A DNA stretch of 21,130 nt from Chara braunii (Eukaryota; Streptophyta; Charophyceae; Charales; Characeae), in contig BFEA01000386.1 in assembly GCA_003427395.1 (NCBI GenBank), positions 434,382-455,511 of the forward strand, in the 5' to 3' direction. The notes beneath the pieces were generated by a model, which saw nothing but the letters and a program-made list of their open reading frames with translations, did no database searches and was not told where the DNA came from. Both the position numbers and the translations under genes were made by a program. Shown here in pieces: positions 1 to 7,666 of the stretch (its first letter is position 1; every line of letters begins with the position of its first letter).

Positions 1-268
1 GTCCGGTACTAACCTGTGAAGGTGGCGCCTTGTTGCAGGTACATCGAAGACGAAGCTGGAGCTACAGCACCACAGGTAAGCTCCCAGGTAAGTCTCCCTG
101 GCCTCCGCCACTCTCCTCTCTCCCAATGCTACTCTAAGATCCTAACAGCGCCCAGTGCTGAAGACTACTCCTAACGCTAGCAACTACTACTGCAGCGCTC
201 CTGCAGAGTGCTGTGGCCAAATCCTGAAGACTGCCTCCTGCCTCTTGAACTGCCTGCAGCCTGCAGGG

Positions 269-296
269 CGGACCAGTACTATATAGTGCTGGTCCG
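269..296. repeat. 28-base near-perfect palindrome
   Basis: The arms CGGACCAG and CTGGTCCG flank a centre reading ACTATATAGT, so the whole 28 bases read almost identically on both strands. The single mismatched pair (T at 277 against G at 288) would still be a G-U wobble in RNA. Such a site can be a dimer-binding operator or a cruciform, or it can be a chance relic. No gene follows closely. Confidence 0.75.
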
Positions 297-550
297 GCTG
301 GGAGGCTGCTCTTGCCAATGCCGGACCCTGGCGCTGAAGTTCAAAAAAAGGTTGTCTTGAAACGGGCCTAAAAGTGGCCTGCGCTTATCCCTGGTCTGGC
401 GCCTAAGTTTCAGGAAAGGTCGACTTTATGAGGACCTGAAAATGGCCCTCTTTTTTAAGGCTTTTAGGCTGAAACGACACAGGGCCTGGAGGGCCCTTAT
501 TCCGCCTGGTCGGGCCCTGCAGGCCCGTGTGGTGCGTAGTATGCCACAGG

Positions 551-680
551 GACTTCTAAAAGCATGAGAAATTTCTTGCAGCATTGGGAGCAATTGCTCC
601 ATGCATGAATTTTGATGGAGGGAGACTTCTAAAAACATGAGAAACTCTTTGCACCTTCCTCCTCATGCATCGGTGTTCCC
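551..680 (+). repeat. Two direct copies of a 73-base-spaced repeat
   Basis: The string GACTTCTAAAAGCATGAGAA at 551 returns at 624 as GACTTCTAAAAACATGAGAA, and similarity continues more weakly through TTGCA and CTCCATGCAT-like sequence. The spacing is 73 bases. It looks like an old tandem duplication; no function is visible. Confidence 0.65.
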
Positions 681-700
681 TGATGTCATCATATCTTCCC

Positions 701-775
701 TAGAATTGAATGAGAAGGAAGAGTAGGTGGGCAAAATCCGAAAAAAAAAAGGGAAGGTTTTTCATCATATTTTCC
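701..775 (+). repeat. Dispersed repeat, copy A
   Basis: A TAGAATT...TGAGAAGGAAGAG block, then GTGGGCAAAATCCG, an A10 run and a TTTTTCATCATATTTT end. The same order of blocks is found at 2717-2793 and, in part, at 2795-2850. Three copies within 2.2 kb indicate a dispersed repeat family. The A-run and T-rich end could belong to a SINE or MITE terminus, but I see no flanking target duplication. Confidence 0.65.
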
Positions 776-1064
776 CTAGTGAAACGGTTTCACCCAGTTT
801 ACCTGACAGACGCAGACTGTAGGACTCGATCCCTAGACCTACCCTGTAAATGTTGAACATTGACCCTGTAACCCTTGTGAGATTTGAACACACCTGTCCC
901 TAGAGCCCCTAAGTTAGTTGGTCTGCATGTTAGTTAGTCGTAGGTCTTGATCCATAGGTCCTCGTCGTAGCAGCTCGGTATGTTACCGCTAGGCTTACTT
1001 AGTTAGTCTGAGTCAGCAAGGGGAACAGTCCAACCAGTCCAGTCAGCAAGCACCAAGTGGGGTA

Positions 1065-1164
1065 CCACGCGGTTTGGGACAGCCCCGGGCCACGCGGTAT
1101 GGGACAGGCCCAGGCCCAAGCGATTTGGGACCTGTAGTCCCATGCGTTTTGGCACAGGGTTGGG
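1065..1164 (+). repeat. Four tandem 25-base units upstream of a TATA box
   Basis: Units lie at 1065-1089, 1090-1114, 1115-1139 and 1140-1164. All are exactly 25 bases and share a core like CCACGCGGTTTGGGACAG, with drift increasing in units 3 and 4. The array ends 24 bases before TATAAATAAA. Short tandem units in this position are common in LTR U3 regions and other Pol II promoters, where they act as repeated activator sites. That role is inference here. Confidence 0.85.
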
Positions 1165-1188
1165 CAGGCCAGGCCACCTGCGACCAAG

Positions 1189-1198
1189 TATAAATAAA
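1189..1198 (+). promoter_or_regulatory. TATA box, candidate Pol II promoter
   Basis: TATAAATAAA is a strong match to the plant TATA consensus and sits directly downstream of the 25-base array. Transcription would be expected to start roughly 25-35 bases further on, near 1215-1230. No convincing open frame follows on the plus strand, so this may be the promoter of an LTR or of a non-coding transcript rather than of a host gene. Confidence 0.5.
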
Positions 1199-1229
1199 GA
1201 GGCAGCGTTCAGCCATTCATTCATTCACC

Positions 1230-2100
1230 TGAGAGACTTGCGGAAGAGCTGCTGGAGCGACTTGTGCGGGCAAGTTCTGCAGGTGCCCAAAGGAGAAGCG
1301 GGCTGAGGAAGATGATGGCGGCCATAGCCTTCAAGCTGCTGATGTCAACACAGTGTACAGTGTGCGTGTGTGCAGTGTGAACATTCAGGGTGGATCCTCG
1401 TGCGTGTGTACACGAGTGAGAGTAAGGCTGGTGGTGTAGATAGTGCTCGGTTGGGAACTTCAGACAGTGTTCAGCGGCCATAGCCGCAAGTTGTAGCAGT
1501 TGACTTGAGTTGAGTTTCTGGCTAGAGGCCATATCTCTGAGTTTTCTGTGTGGCCGCATGTCGCCAGTGCAAGTTCATTGCTGATTCTGAGTTGACGAAG
1601 TTGGTGGCCATCGGCTCATACATGTATGCATGTTGTAAGCGAGTTTGAGTCAAGTCTGATTTTACTAGTTTAATGAACCCGGTGAGGAGAGAAACTCGTC
1701 AAGTGTCAAAATACAAGATACGATAATTGACTACAATAATCATGAAATGTGATCTGTCATACAATGTCTCATACCATAGGATGAAGTATGTAGTAGGGAG
1801 AATAGACTTAGAGGGTGGAAGAGAAAGTATCCATCAATGTCCTTGTAGATAGATCTCCCTCAATCCCCTCTTCTTCGTCGGGCGTCTTCCGACGCCCATG
1901 TCCACGTCAGCAAACAGTATCCCAGAAACGAGTCTGACAAGATCTGATCACAGCATACTGCCACGTAGGCACAGATCTCCCATGAAGACGTCTCTGCAGC
2001 GCGCAATGTCGACAGCATCAACAAGTAAGTTTCCCCTTCTCTCATTCAATCAATCCCAAAGCTCCTGATCTCCCTCCTTGTCGCATTCCCAATCTGCGTC
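1230..2100. other. Non-coding stretch downstream of the TATA box
   Basis: Minus-strand frames are open here (1221-1559 and 1860-2045) but their translations are His/Ser/Thr-rich and look like shadows of repetitive DNA. A short hairpin with 7-base arms (GGGCGTC/GACGCCC, 4-base loop) is at 1880-1897. CCACGTCAGCA near 1902 and ATCCCAGAAAC near 1918 resemble parts of the 35-base repeat at 2101, so that repeat probably extended further left. I find no primer-binding site. Confidence 0.45.
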
Positions 2101-2195
2101 GAAGACAGTGTGGCATCTGCCATGTCAGCAATGCCAAAGACAGCGTGGCAAGTGCCACGTCAGCATCCCAGAAGACAGCTGGCACCCAGAAGCAG
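2101..2195 (+). repeat. 35-base tandem repeat, two full copies and one partial
   Basis: Units at 2101-2135 and 2136-2170 align without gaps from GAAGACAG through GTGGCA and CATGTCAGCA-like sequence. A partial third unit starts at 2171 with GAAGACAGCTGGCA. The block lies next to a second, shorter-period array at 2243. A minisatellite origin is likely. Confidence 0.75.
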
Positions 2196-2242
2196 AAGGG
2201 CGCCGGACGCAAAGCAGCAGTCTCGCGTCATCGTCGCACAGT

Positions 2243-2297
2243 GCCAGCGTAGAGCCAGCATAGAGCCAGTGTCAAGCCAGCATCGTGCCAGCGTCAC
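2243..2297 (+). repeat. Five tandem 11-base units
   Basis: The 11-base units begin at 2243, 2254, 2265, 2276 and 2287. Each starts GCCAG and is followed by six bases such as CGTAGA, CATAGA, TGTCAA, CATCGT and CGTCAC. A degenerate sixth may follow. The period is close to one helical turn. No coding role is evident. Confidence 0.75.
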
Positions 2298-2299
2298 GC

Positions 2300-3418
2300 A
2301 GCAAGTGCAAAACAGAATGTTGCCCCCTAGGGGCTGGGTCAATAAGTAATGTTGACGCCGTTGACCAGCCTCTGGTCTCTCTCGTGCGGAGCCTCAGATT
2401 GACTCACAGCCGATGGCTTGGATCTCGTACAGTTACAAACTTCCACTTGGACCAAATGTTGTCTGGATACCTGCGTACAACCAAGTGTGTGCGTCTGATC
2501 AGTGGCCTGGACTGGGTCCGTGAAGACTTTGACTCATGAGCGTCAATATTCCGATTTACAGTTGACTTCGGTCAACTATCGGGCGCAGGGCCTCTGAAGC
2601 CCCATTTCAGGGCTCTGTTTCCCACGATCGGAGGCAGGGCCTTGTGGCCGATTCGTGGCCTGCGGGTGGCTCCCCTCTGGGCGACGACATAGGCATATTT
2701 GAGCGGGTTATTGCACTAGAATTTGATGAGAAGGAAGAGAAGGTGGGAAAAATCCGGAACAAAAAAGAGGAAGGTTTTTCATCGTATTTTTTTATGAGAA
2801 GGAAGAGTAGGTGGGAAAAATCCGAAAAAAAAAACAAAAGAAGTTTTTTTCCCCCTCGCATCCACACCATCGGTTAGCGCACCTGGCAGCGCTATTTTTC
2901 AAGCTGCGCCACCCGCCCTCCACGTTCACATGGGGGTGCTGCACCACGTGTGGAAGGGGCGCTGTCCAGCACGTAGGCAGGACTCTACGAGCCTGCAACA
3001 GGGAGAGGAGCTGCGGGCCAGCTACGAGACGCTACGAGCAACGGGAGGGGATTCTTCCTCGTCATCGAAGAGGAAGAACAGCCACTATCTAGCCGCTCGT
3101 TTCTACAAACGGAAGGTGGGATTGCGTCCATAGGAGTTGGATTCCCCTACGAGTCGAAGAGGACTGACGGAATGGTGGGAGCAGAATCGTTGGGCTGCTT
3201 GTCGCAAAGCTAAAGATTCGCCTCCAGCGTTTCTATAACGAGCCAGCTGAGAGCCAAGAGAATCTACAAGTATAGAAGAGCCCGACAAAAGATCTTGCTG
3301 GATTTTTCTGTGTGCACCTGCATTCGTTAATCTCATCGAAGAGGAGGACCAAAATGAAGAATCCCGCCAAACCAACGTGCCTTACCGACTACAAAAAAGG
3401 CGCGTTACTAGTTGAAGA
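2300..3418. other. Non-coding stretch with dispersed repeat copies, no gene recognised
   Basis: Short overlapping frames exist on both strands, but none has a recognisable domain. GC-rich blocks (2580-2700, 2870-3010) alternate with A-rich runs. The decamer TCGAAGAGGA occurs near 3066, 3153 and 3337 in a purine-rich setting, suggesting an old degenerate duplication. The region contains dispersed-repeat copies B and C, listed separately. Confidence 0.4.
2717..2850 (+). repeat. Dispersed repeat, copies B and C (68-base spacing)
   Basis: Copy B (2717-2793) repeats the block order of copy A at 701: TAGAATTTGATGAGAAGG, GTGGGAAAAATCCGG, an A-run, then AAGGTTTTTCATCGTATTTT. Copy C starts again at 2795 with TGAGAAGGAAGAGTAGGTGG and AAAAATCCG followed by an A10 run. 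B and C are offset by 68 bases, so a tandem duplication within the family is likely. Confidence 0.65.
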
Positions 3419-3955
3419 ATGTTCCGAGAAACGAGCTGGTTGAGTCAATTGAAAGCACGTGTATCACCTCTGACGAAAACCTTTAACGAGGGGGAAATAA
3501 AAGAAGACAACATGCATCCATCATCGATACATCACTGCAATCCCAAACAGAGAGGAAGAGAGAAGACACACGCATTTCATCAAGGAACCATCACCGGCCC
3601 TTGCGTGTCAACGATCGCCACCCAGCGAGATCTTGACAACGACAGAGCGGGACGAGGGGCGCAATTTAAGACCCACTACCATACACAGATTATCAGCACA
3701 AGCAACACAGGCAAATATTATCCACTTCATAAATCCATAGAAAAAGAGCAGGGGAGGAAAGAAGTATACACTCGCACGATTATGGAAGGAGAAATTGGCA
3801 TCCCACCAGCCTACTTAACTTCAGCAATGGCAAGAGGAAGAACAATGAGACAAGGCGCAACGCCTTTCACTCTCGAACTATGGCCCCGGGCCACCCGATC
3901 AATCACCAACACACATTTCTCGGCTCGAGCACTGGCGGTCCCAGCCGCCACGTAA
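3419..3955 (+). CDS. Hypothetical 178-codon open frame
   Basis: This is an uninterrupted plus-strand frame of 178 codons, beginning MFRETSWLSQL and ending at a TAA. The translation is rich in Thr, His, Arg and Gln, with no signal peptide, membrane segment or motif that I recognise. It is longer than other frames nearby. However, its composition looks unlike a folded protein, the start has no special context, and A/C-rich DNA with few T's opens frames by chance. It might be a remnant of an LTR-element leader or an untranslated exon. I assign no function and doubt that it is translated. Confidence 0.15.
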   Translation: MFRETSWLSQLKARVSPLTKTFNEGEIKEDNMHPSSIHHCNPKQRGREKTHAFHQGTITGPCVSTIATQRDLDNDRAGRGAQFKTHYHTQIISTSNTGKYYPLHKSIEKEQGRKEVYTRTIMEGEIGIPPAYLTSAMARGRTMRQGATPFTLELWPRATRSITNTHFSARALAVPAAT

Positions 3956-5154
3956 CCAGCTCTAAAACCCAGTGATCGTCACCCCGTCCACTCATCTACT
4001 TTGCTGATTCGCCTCTATCCTGCAGTCCATCGCAGCAATCCAGAGCTCAATCTCGCCAAGTTGCAGTTGACTCGTCAGAACTTTCCGAAGTGCTGATTAC
4101 CACCTCATCTAGCCGCTACTCCACCAGAGTTGGCCAATGTATTGCGAGGGAGCAATAACGACGCGCTTGTGAGATCTATAGTAGCGAAGAAGAGGGAGAG
4201 AGTATGAAGGAAGGCGGGGATGAGAAAGGAGGAAACACTCGGAAGGGCCATGTCGATCCGCGTGAACGTTCGTGAAGTACTTCGTAGCCAATCGAATCAC
4301 GGCATGCGGAGTTCAGGACCTCCTTACACGTTGTCGTCCGACTTCCACGAGTACTTGGGGAATCGGCGGGGCTTTCCTGCGTGTAAACGAAGGCGAGAAA
4401 GGAGGTTACGAAAGACAGAGTGGAGCAAGACCAAGATTCAACGGAAGTATAAGAAGAGAGAAAGAGCGCGAAGAAAGGGAGAAGAAAACAGTTGCAGCTT
4501 GTCGCTAATGGCGCGAAGAAGGAGGTTGGGGAAGTGGGGGAAAGATTTCTTCTGGAAGCGCGACGCAAAAAGATGCATGCGTTGAGAATCAAAAAGGCAC
4601 CACGACAGTTACACGAAATGCTAGTGAAGTCGCGCCTAATTCCTGAAGCCGAATTGAAGTTGAAACGTCTGAAAGAAAAATCTAAAACCCGCGAACTCCT
4701 ACGCCCATTCCTATTCTAACGTCCATCAGCAAAATTTCCACAGGGCTTGCAAGGGCATCTCCGAAAGTGTACATGCACAAAGAGAGGATTCGTCGCCAAA
4801 TATCCCAATGGGCACCCGCCATTCCCGAATTCAAGAAAATATGAGTAAAAAGAATTCCAGGCAAGCGTAAATCCTACGTAAAGGTATAACAATATACAAG
4901 GAAATTTTGAAAACAGTGGAAGCGAAAAGTCAAGATTGGCCGGCGTGTCCCCATGCATCAGGGCCCAACAAGGACAAGCCTTGTGAACAGCGAGACTCTC
5001 AAAACCACAACCGAAACATGTTGATCACGACATTACTGTTTGCTGATAAACGCAACCTCAACCGGGTAGAGGAACTGGAACTGGATTAGATCGACCCAGG
5101 TTACTCAGAGAACACAAAAAAAGAAGGGGCTCATGAGCTTGCCCGAGCAGTAAG
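3956..5154. other. Low-complexity stretch, no gene recognised
   Basis: Between about 4190 and 4700 the plus strand is purine-rich (AGAAGAGGGAGAG-like), which opens Arg/Lys/Glu-rich frames on plus and Ser/Phe-rich frames on minus. The best of these (4492-4719, plus) ends with a Lys/Leu-rich helix-like segment but has no family signature. From 4720 to 5150 frames are short. I see nothing further that I can support. Confidence 0.4.
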
Positions 5155-5184
5155 GTGAGCATGGTAGGGCAAAAGAGACCAGAT

Positions 5185-5442
5185 CTAAGCGGCGCTTGAA
5201 CCCCCGGAGTCCATAGAATCAGTGGATTCTCCAGGTGGATCAGACTGGGTATTGGAACCGGATTCATCCATCTTGTACTCCCCTACGCTGCTGCTGATTT
5301 CCTTGGTAGGAGATGTCTCCAATTTTGGAGCATCATCGTCCAGCGGCCGCTCATCCATCTCCTCCATCTCCTCCATCTCCTCTTCAGAGCATTCATCTTT
5401 ACAATATATTTCCAAGTCTATTGTGAATGCCCTAGAATACAA
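5185..5442 (-). pseudogene. Acidic C-terminal exon, downstream copy (unknown family)
   Basis: The minus-strand frame encodes an acidic, Ser-rich tail: DECSEEEMEEMEEMDE, then PKLETSPTKE, GEYKMDESGSNTQSDPP and a terminal SSAA before the stop. The (EEM) repeats are short-period expansions absent from the upstream copy. Just before the frame the minus strand reads TATTCTAG followed by GGCA, a usable 3' splice site, so this may be a terminal exon. Such acidic tails occur in chromatin, transcription and capsid-like proteins, but none is assigned. The exon is duplicated at 5493-5714, so either copy could be the functional or the dead one. Confidence 0.45.
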
Positions 5443-5492
5443 TGCATCATCATGCTTGTAACGTGAGCATGGTAGGGCACGAGAGACTCGAT

Positions 5493-5714
5493 CTAAGCAG
5501 TGCTTGAGTCCCCGAAGTCCATAGAATCAGTGGATTTTCGAGGTGGATCAGACTGGGTATTGGAACCCGATTCATCCATCTTGTACTCCCCTATGCATCC
5601 GCTGATTTCCTTGGCAGGAGATGTCTCCAATTTTAGAACATCATCGCCCAGCGACCACTCATCCATCTCCTCCATCTGCTCTTCAGAGCATTCATTTCTA
5701 GAATATTTTCCCAA
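5493..5714 (-). pseudogene. Acidic C-terminal exon, upstream copy (unknown family)
   Basis: The minus-strand frame reads NECSEEQMEEMDEW, then LKLETSPAKE and GEYKMDESGSNTQSDPP, ending SSTA before a stop at the same place as in the other copy. Minus-strand sequence before it reads GATTGTAG followed by GGCA, again a possible 3' splice site. In the continuing frame a TAG stop (minus strand GCATAG) replaces the Phe codon seen in the other copy, so upstream read-through is lost. Conservation of frame and stop between the copies suggests the sequence was coding when duplicated. Confidence 0.45.
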
Positions 5715-5773
5715 GTCTATTGCCTATGCCCTACAATCCGATCAAGCATCACCATTGAAGATTCTCATATGGA

Positions 5774-6410
5774 TCAGAGAGGCAGCATGTTGTAAGCGAT
5801 AGTTGTCACCGTATTCCATGACCTCCATCTCATTCCTCCCTTCAACTTGGCACCCTCTGGCACTTTGGCAATGAGGGGGATGAAAGATCTCGGATCAGGC
5901 TGGTCCTTCTGTGAGCTGTTAGGGTCTGTCTGGTCCTGTTCATTTTGCGGCTCATTCTGTAGCACTGACTGCAGTCCGCCATCCTGTGGGATGCCATGGT
6001 GTCTATCTCAAAGACACCTAGAGGATAGGCCATTGTGACTTTCTCCTGGAGGATGGTCACCACACTCTGGTCTTCATCAATCCTAGGGATCGTGAAGGAC
6101 ACGTTTGTGGCAACCTGCCACTCTTTTTTCATTTCCACATATCGTGCAGCCAAGAGTGGGTGGGTTCCCATCAATGTCAGCCTTACGGATTTTACTTGTT
6201 GCGACACATGAGGGACCTTGTCTTCGGCTATGTGCCTAAGAGAGACAAGCTCTGGCTCATAGGCCATGTTCAGCTTCTTAAGCTTATCAGCCTGTGCTTC
6301 AATCACTGCAATTTCTTGTTCAAGCTCAGTCCTCGCTGATTTTTCTGCAGAGTTTTCTGCGGAGTTTTCTACAGATTCTGTTCCTGCTTGGGCCGTGTTG
6401 ATTCCATTTT
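5774..6410 (-). pseudogene. Middle part of an unrecognised minus-strand gene, frameshifted
   Basis: The best part is a frame of about 150 codons (6306-5842) whose translation looks like real protein: a coiled-coil-like IEAQADKLKKLNMAYEPEL, then KSVRLTLMGTHPLLAARY, TNVSFTIPRIDEDQSVV and TMAYPLGVFEIDTM. The frame is open further upstream into AENSAENSAEKSA repeats (near 6370-6340). Before that, an ETKEDYHEPENK segment in another frame suggests a frameshift. After IDTM the frame turns Arg/Ser-rich, while another frame (5965-5774) gives NEPQNEQDQTDPNSSQKDQ and PRSFIPLIAKVPEGAKLKGG, again suggesting a frameshift. The acidic exons follow downstream. I do not recognise the family; a transposon-encoded or host structural protein are both possible. 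Confidence 0.4.
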
Positions 6411-6567
6411 ATTTTCTGGTTCATGGTAGTCTTCTTTGGTCTCAGGTCCTGAAGAACATATGTTGAGTCTGCATGTCTTATGTATTTATCGCTCATACCT
6501 TGTTCCCCTGGCCCTCTTTTTTTTTCGTATTTGAAGGTTGCCTACTCTGATAGCTCTTTTGCTTTTA

Positions 6568-7134
6568 CTAACCATTTCCGTTCGGTGTGTAGAAGCAGTC
6601 TGAACATTGGTCTGCAGGAAGAGCCTGTCTTGAGTGTTTTACCAGGCAATCGATCACAGATGGGGAGGCCCATTGGGGTCCAGTAGACATACTTGGACCA
6701 GTGGATATACTTGGACCCAGGGTATTTCTAGCATAGAAGGGGTCTGAATGCCGGTCTGTGTATCCAACAGGCAGTTGCACTAACAGGGAGTAATCAAAGC
6801 TGTCAGGTGGTCCTTCTGGCCAAAACACAAGGGAGTGTGATCGAGTAATCAGAGCTTTTAGAGGTTGGAGAGGAAATGGGCAGTCCAGAAGGACTGAGAA
6901 GAATCTCTGGATGTTAGCAGACAGGAGAGAGCTACAGTTTCCGGAGCTGGTTAAAGACGCCCAGAGGTAGAGCAGAAAAAAAAAGGAAAACTTGAGAGGG
7001 ACAGGAGGGACAGACCACTCTGGAAAGTATGGCTCAGCTTTCTGGGCAAAGATACTATGAGGGAGTGTTGGGGGAATTGGAAACCTGTTGTGGCTGCGCC
7101 CCCTAGTTAATCCTCTCCAAAGCAGAGCAATCAA
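6568..7134 (-). pseudogene. 188-codon minus-strand frame, possible N-terminal part of the same gene
   Basis: An open frame of 188 codons. The interior reads as ordinary protein (SANIQRFFSVLLDCPFPL, ITRSHSLVFWPEGPPDSFDY, LPVGYTDRHSDPFYARNTLG), followed by a short GPSISTGPSMSTGPQ repeat. The apparent start at 7134 falls at the edge of the SINE-like element beginning at 7131, so the original gene may have been cut by that insertion or may start elsewhere. It lies upstream of, and in the same orientation as, the frames at 6410-5185. That makes one gene plausible, but no splice sites were proven. No domain is recognised, and a chance frame remains possible. Confidence 0.3.
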
Positions 7135-7320
7135 TGCTGAGGGAAGTTCCTCTGGCCTCTATGAGAGGAAGTATAGAGTGTGTATGTACATTGTTGACTT
7201 GTTGGTGGAAAAGGAACCGAACTGCTTCTCCCAAAATAGAATGGAGCCAGGACCATAAGACCCTGTTCTTTTTCCTCCCTTCAAAAGCGCCGAAGGAAAC
7301 AAAAAAAGAGGAAAAATGAA
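7131..7320 (+). mobile_element. SINE-like element, plus orientation, decayed
   Basis: This copy starts at TCAATGCTGA and runs through AGGAACCGAACTG-like sequence and the perfect 14-base string ATGGAGCCAGGACC (7241-7254), ending in an A-rich stretch near 7300-7318. The reverse complement of 7556-7409 shows the same order of blocks, so the two form inverted copies of one element family. I see no clear target-site duplication around this copy and no convincing Pol III A and B boxes. Its age and decay would explain both. Confidence 0.5.
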
Positions 7321-7353
7321 ATGCAACCAGGCAAGTTGATGATGTGGCAGCCG

Positions 7354-7366
7354 AACTGTGGAAGAC
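7354..7366. repeat. Target-site duplication, left copy
   Basis: AACTGTGGAAGAC here is repeated exactly at 7558-7570. The pair brackets a 191-base element with a T-rich left end. This is the pattern left by target-primed reverse transcription of a poly(A)-tailed RNA. Confidence 0.8.
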
Positions 7367-7374
7367 TTTTTTTT

Positions 7375-7406
<32 letters not shown>

Positions 7407-7557
7407 TTTATAACAAGTCCTTAAGGTCCTGGCTCCATATCCATTCTGGAGAGCGTCAGTCCGGTTCCTATTCCCCCGGCAAGTCAAGATTGAATACATA
7501 ATATTACCCACTCACGCTTCCTTCCGTTCGGCCGAAGGAACCCTGACCAGCATTGAA
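7367..7557 (-). mobile_element. SINE-like retroelement with 13-base target-site duplication
   Basis: Read on the minus strand, the element starts at TTCAATGCTGGTCAGGG, runs about 150 bases through ATGGAGCCAGGACC (7425-7438) and ends in a long A-rich tail (T runs with single C's at 7367-7410 on plus). Perfect 13-base direct repeats, AACTGTGGAAGAC, flank it at 7354-7366 and 7558-7570. Length, tail and duplication fit a SINE mobilised by a LINE. A tRNA-, 5S- or 7SL-derived head is not evident, so a short processed RNA of another origin is an alternative. A second, inverted relative lies at 7131-7320. Confidence 0.75.
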
Positions 7558-7570
7558 AACTGTGGAAGAC
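7558..7570. repeat. Target-site duplication, right copy
   Basis: Exact second copy of AACTGTGGAAGAC (see 7354-7366), directly abutting the 5' end of the minus-strand SINE-like element. Confidence 0.8.
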
Positions 7571-7666
7571 ATTATTTTGCTGGATTTCTGCAGTTTTCCA
7601 TCAACTCAGCAATTTGGTTGCTTACTCAGCAAAAACTGTGACCACAACTTGCTTCATGTGACTTAC

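Larger units (their letters stand above)
1..1060. other. Non-coding stretch with small repeats, no gene recognised
   Basis: I see no reading frame with protein-like composition on either strand. The first hundred bases contain two close copies of a CAGGTAAG string (near 73-97), which match the 5' splice-site consensus on the plus strand. The motif GGTACTAACCTG at 5-16 resembles the minus-strand donor motif found again at 8767 and 9333. The stretch also holds a palindrome and two short repeats listed separately. From about 900 onward the sequence is rich in TTAGTTAGT-like strings and leads into the 25-base array and TATA box. It could be a decayed LTR or intron sequence; neither can be shown. 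Confidence 0.5.
5155..5765. repeat. Tandem segmental duplication of about 305 bases
   Basis: Copy 1 begins at GTGAGCATGGTAGGGCA (5156) and copy 2 begins at the same string (5463). Similarity continues through TCCATAGAATCAGTGGATT, GATTCATCCATCTTGTACTC and TTCAGAGCATTCAT to about 5450 and 5755. Copy 1 carries one extra TCCATCTCC repeat. The minus-strand acidic frame is open in both copies and ends at the equivalent stop codon, so the duplicated block carries the 3' end of a gene. Confidence 0.9.

Noticed and set aside
1221-1559. 112-codon minus-strand frame
   Set aside because: The His/Thr/Ser-rich composition comes from GT-rich DNA, and it lies downstream of a plus-strand TATA box.
1065-2297. 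CRISPR-like array
   Set aside because: The repeats are directly adjacent without spacers of constant length, and the DNA is eukaryotic.
2792-3092. Overlapping frames of 68-93 codons on both strands
   Set aside because: They are composed of A-run and GC-rich repeat translations, with no consistent codon pattern.
4176-4592. 138-codon minus-strand frame and overlapping plus-strand Arg/Lys-rich frames
   Set aside because: They arise from purine-rich low-complexity DNA, which opens frames on both strands at once. No domain is visible.
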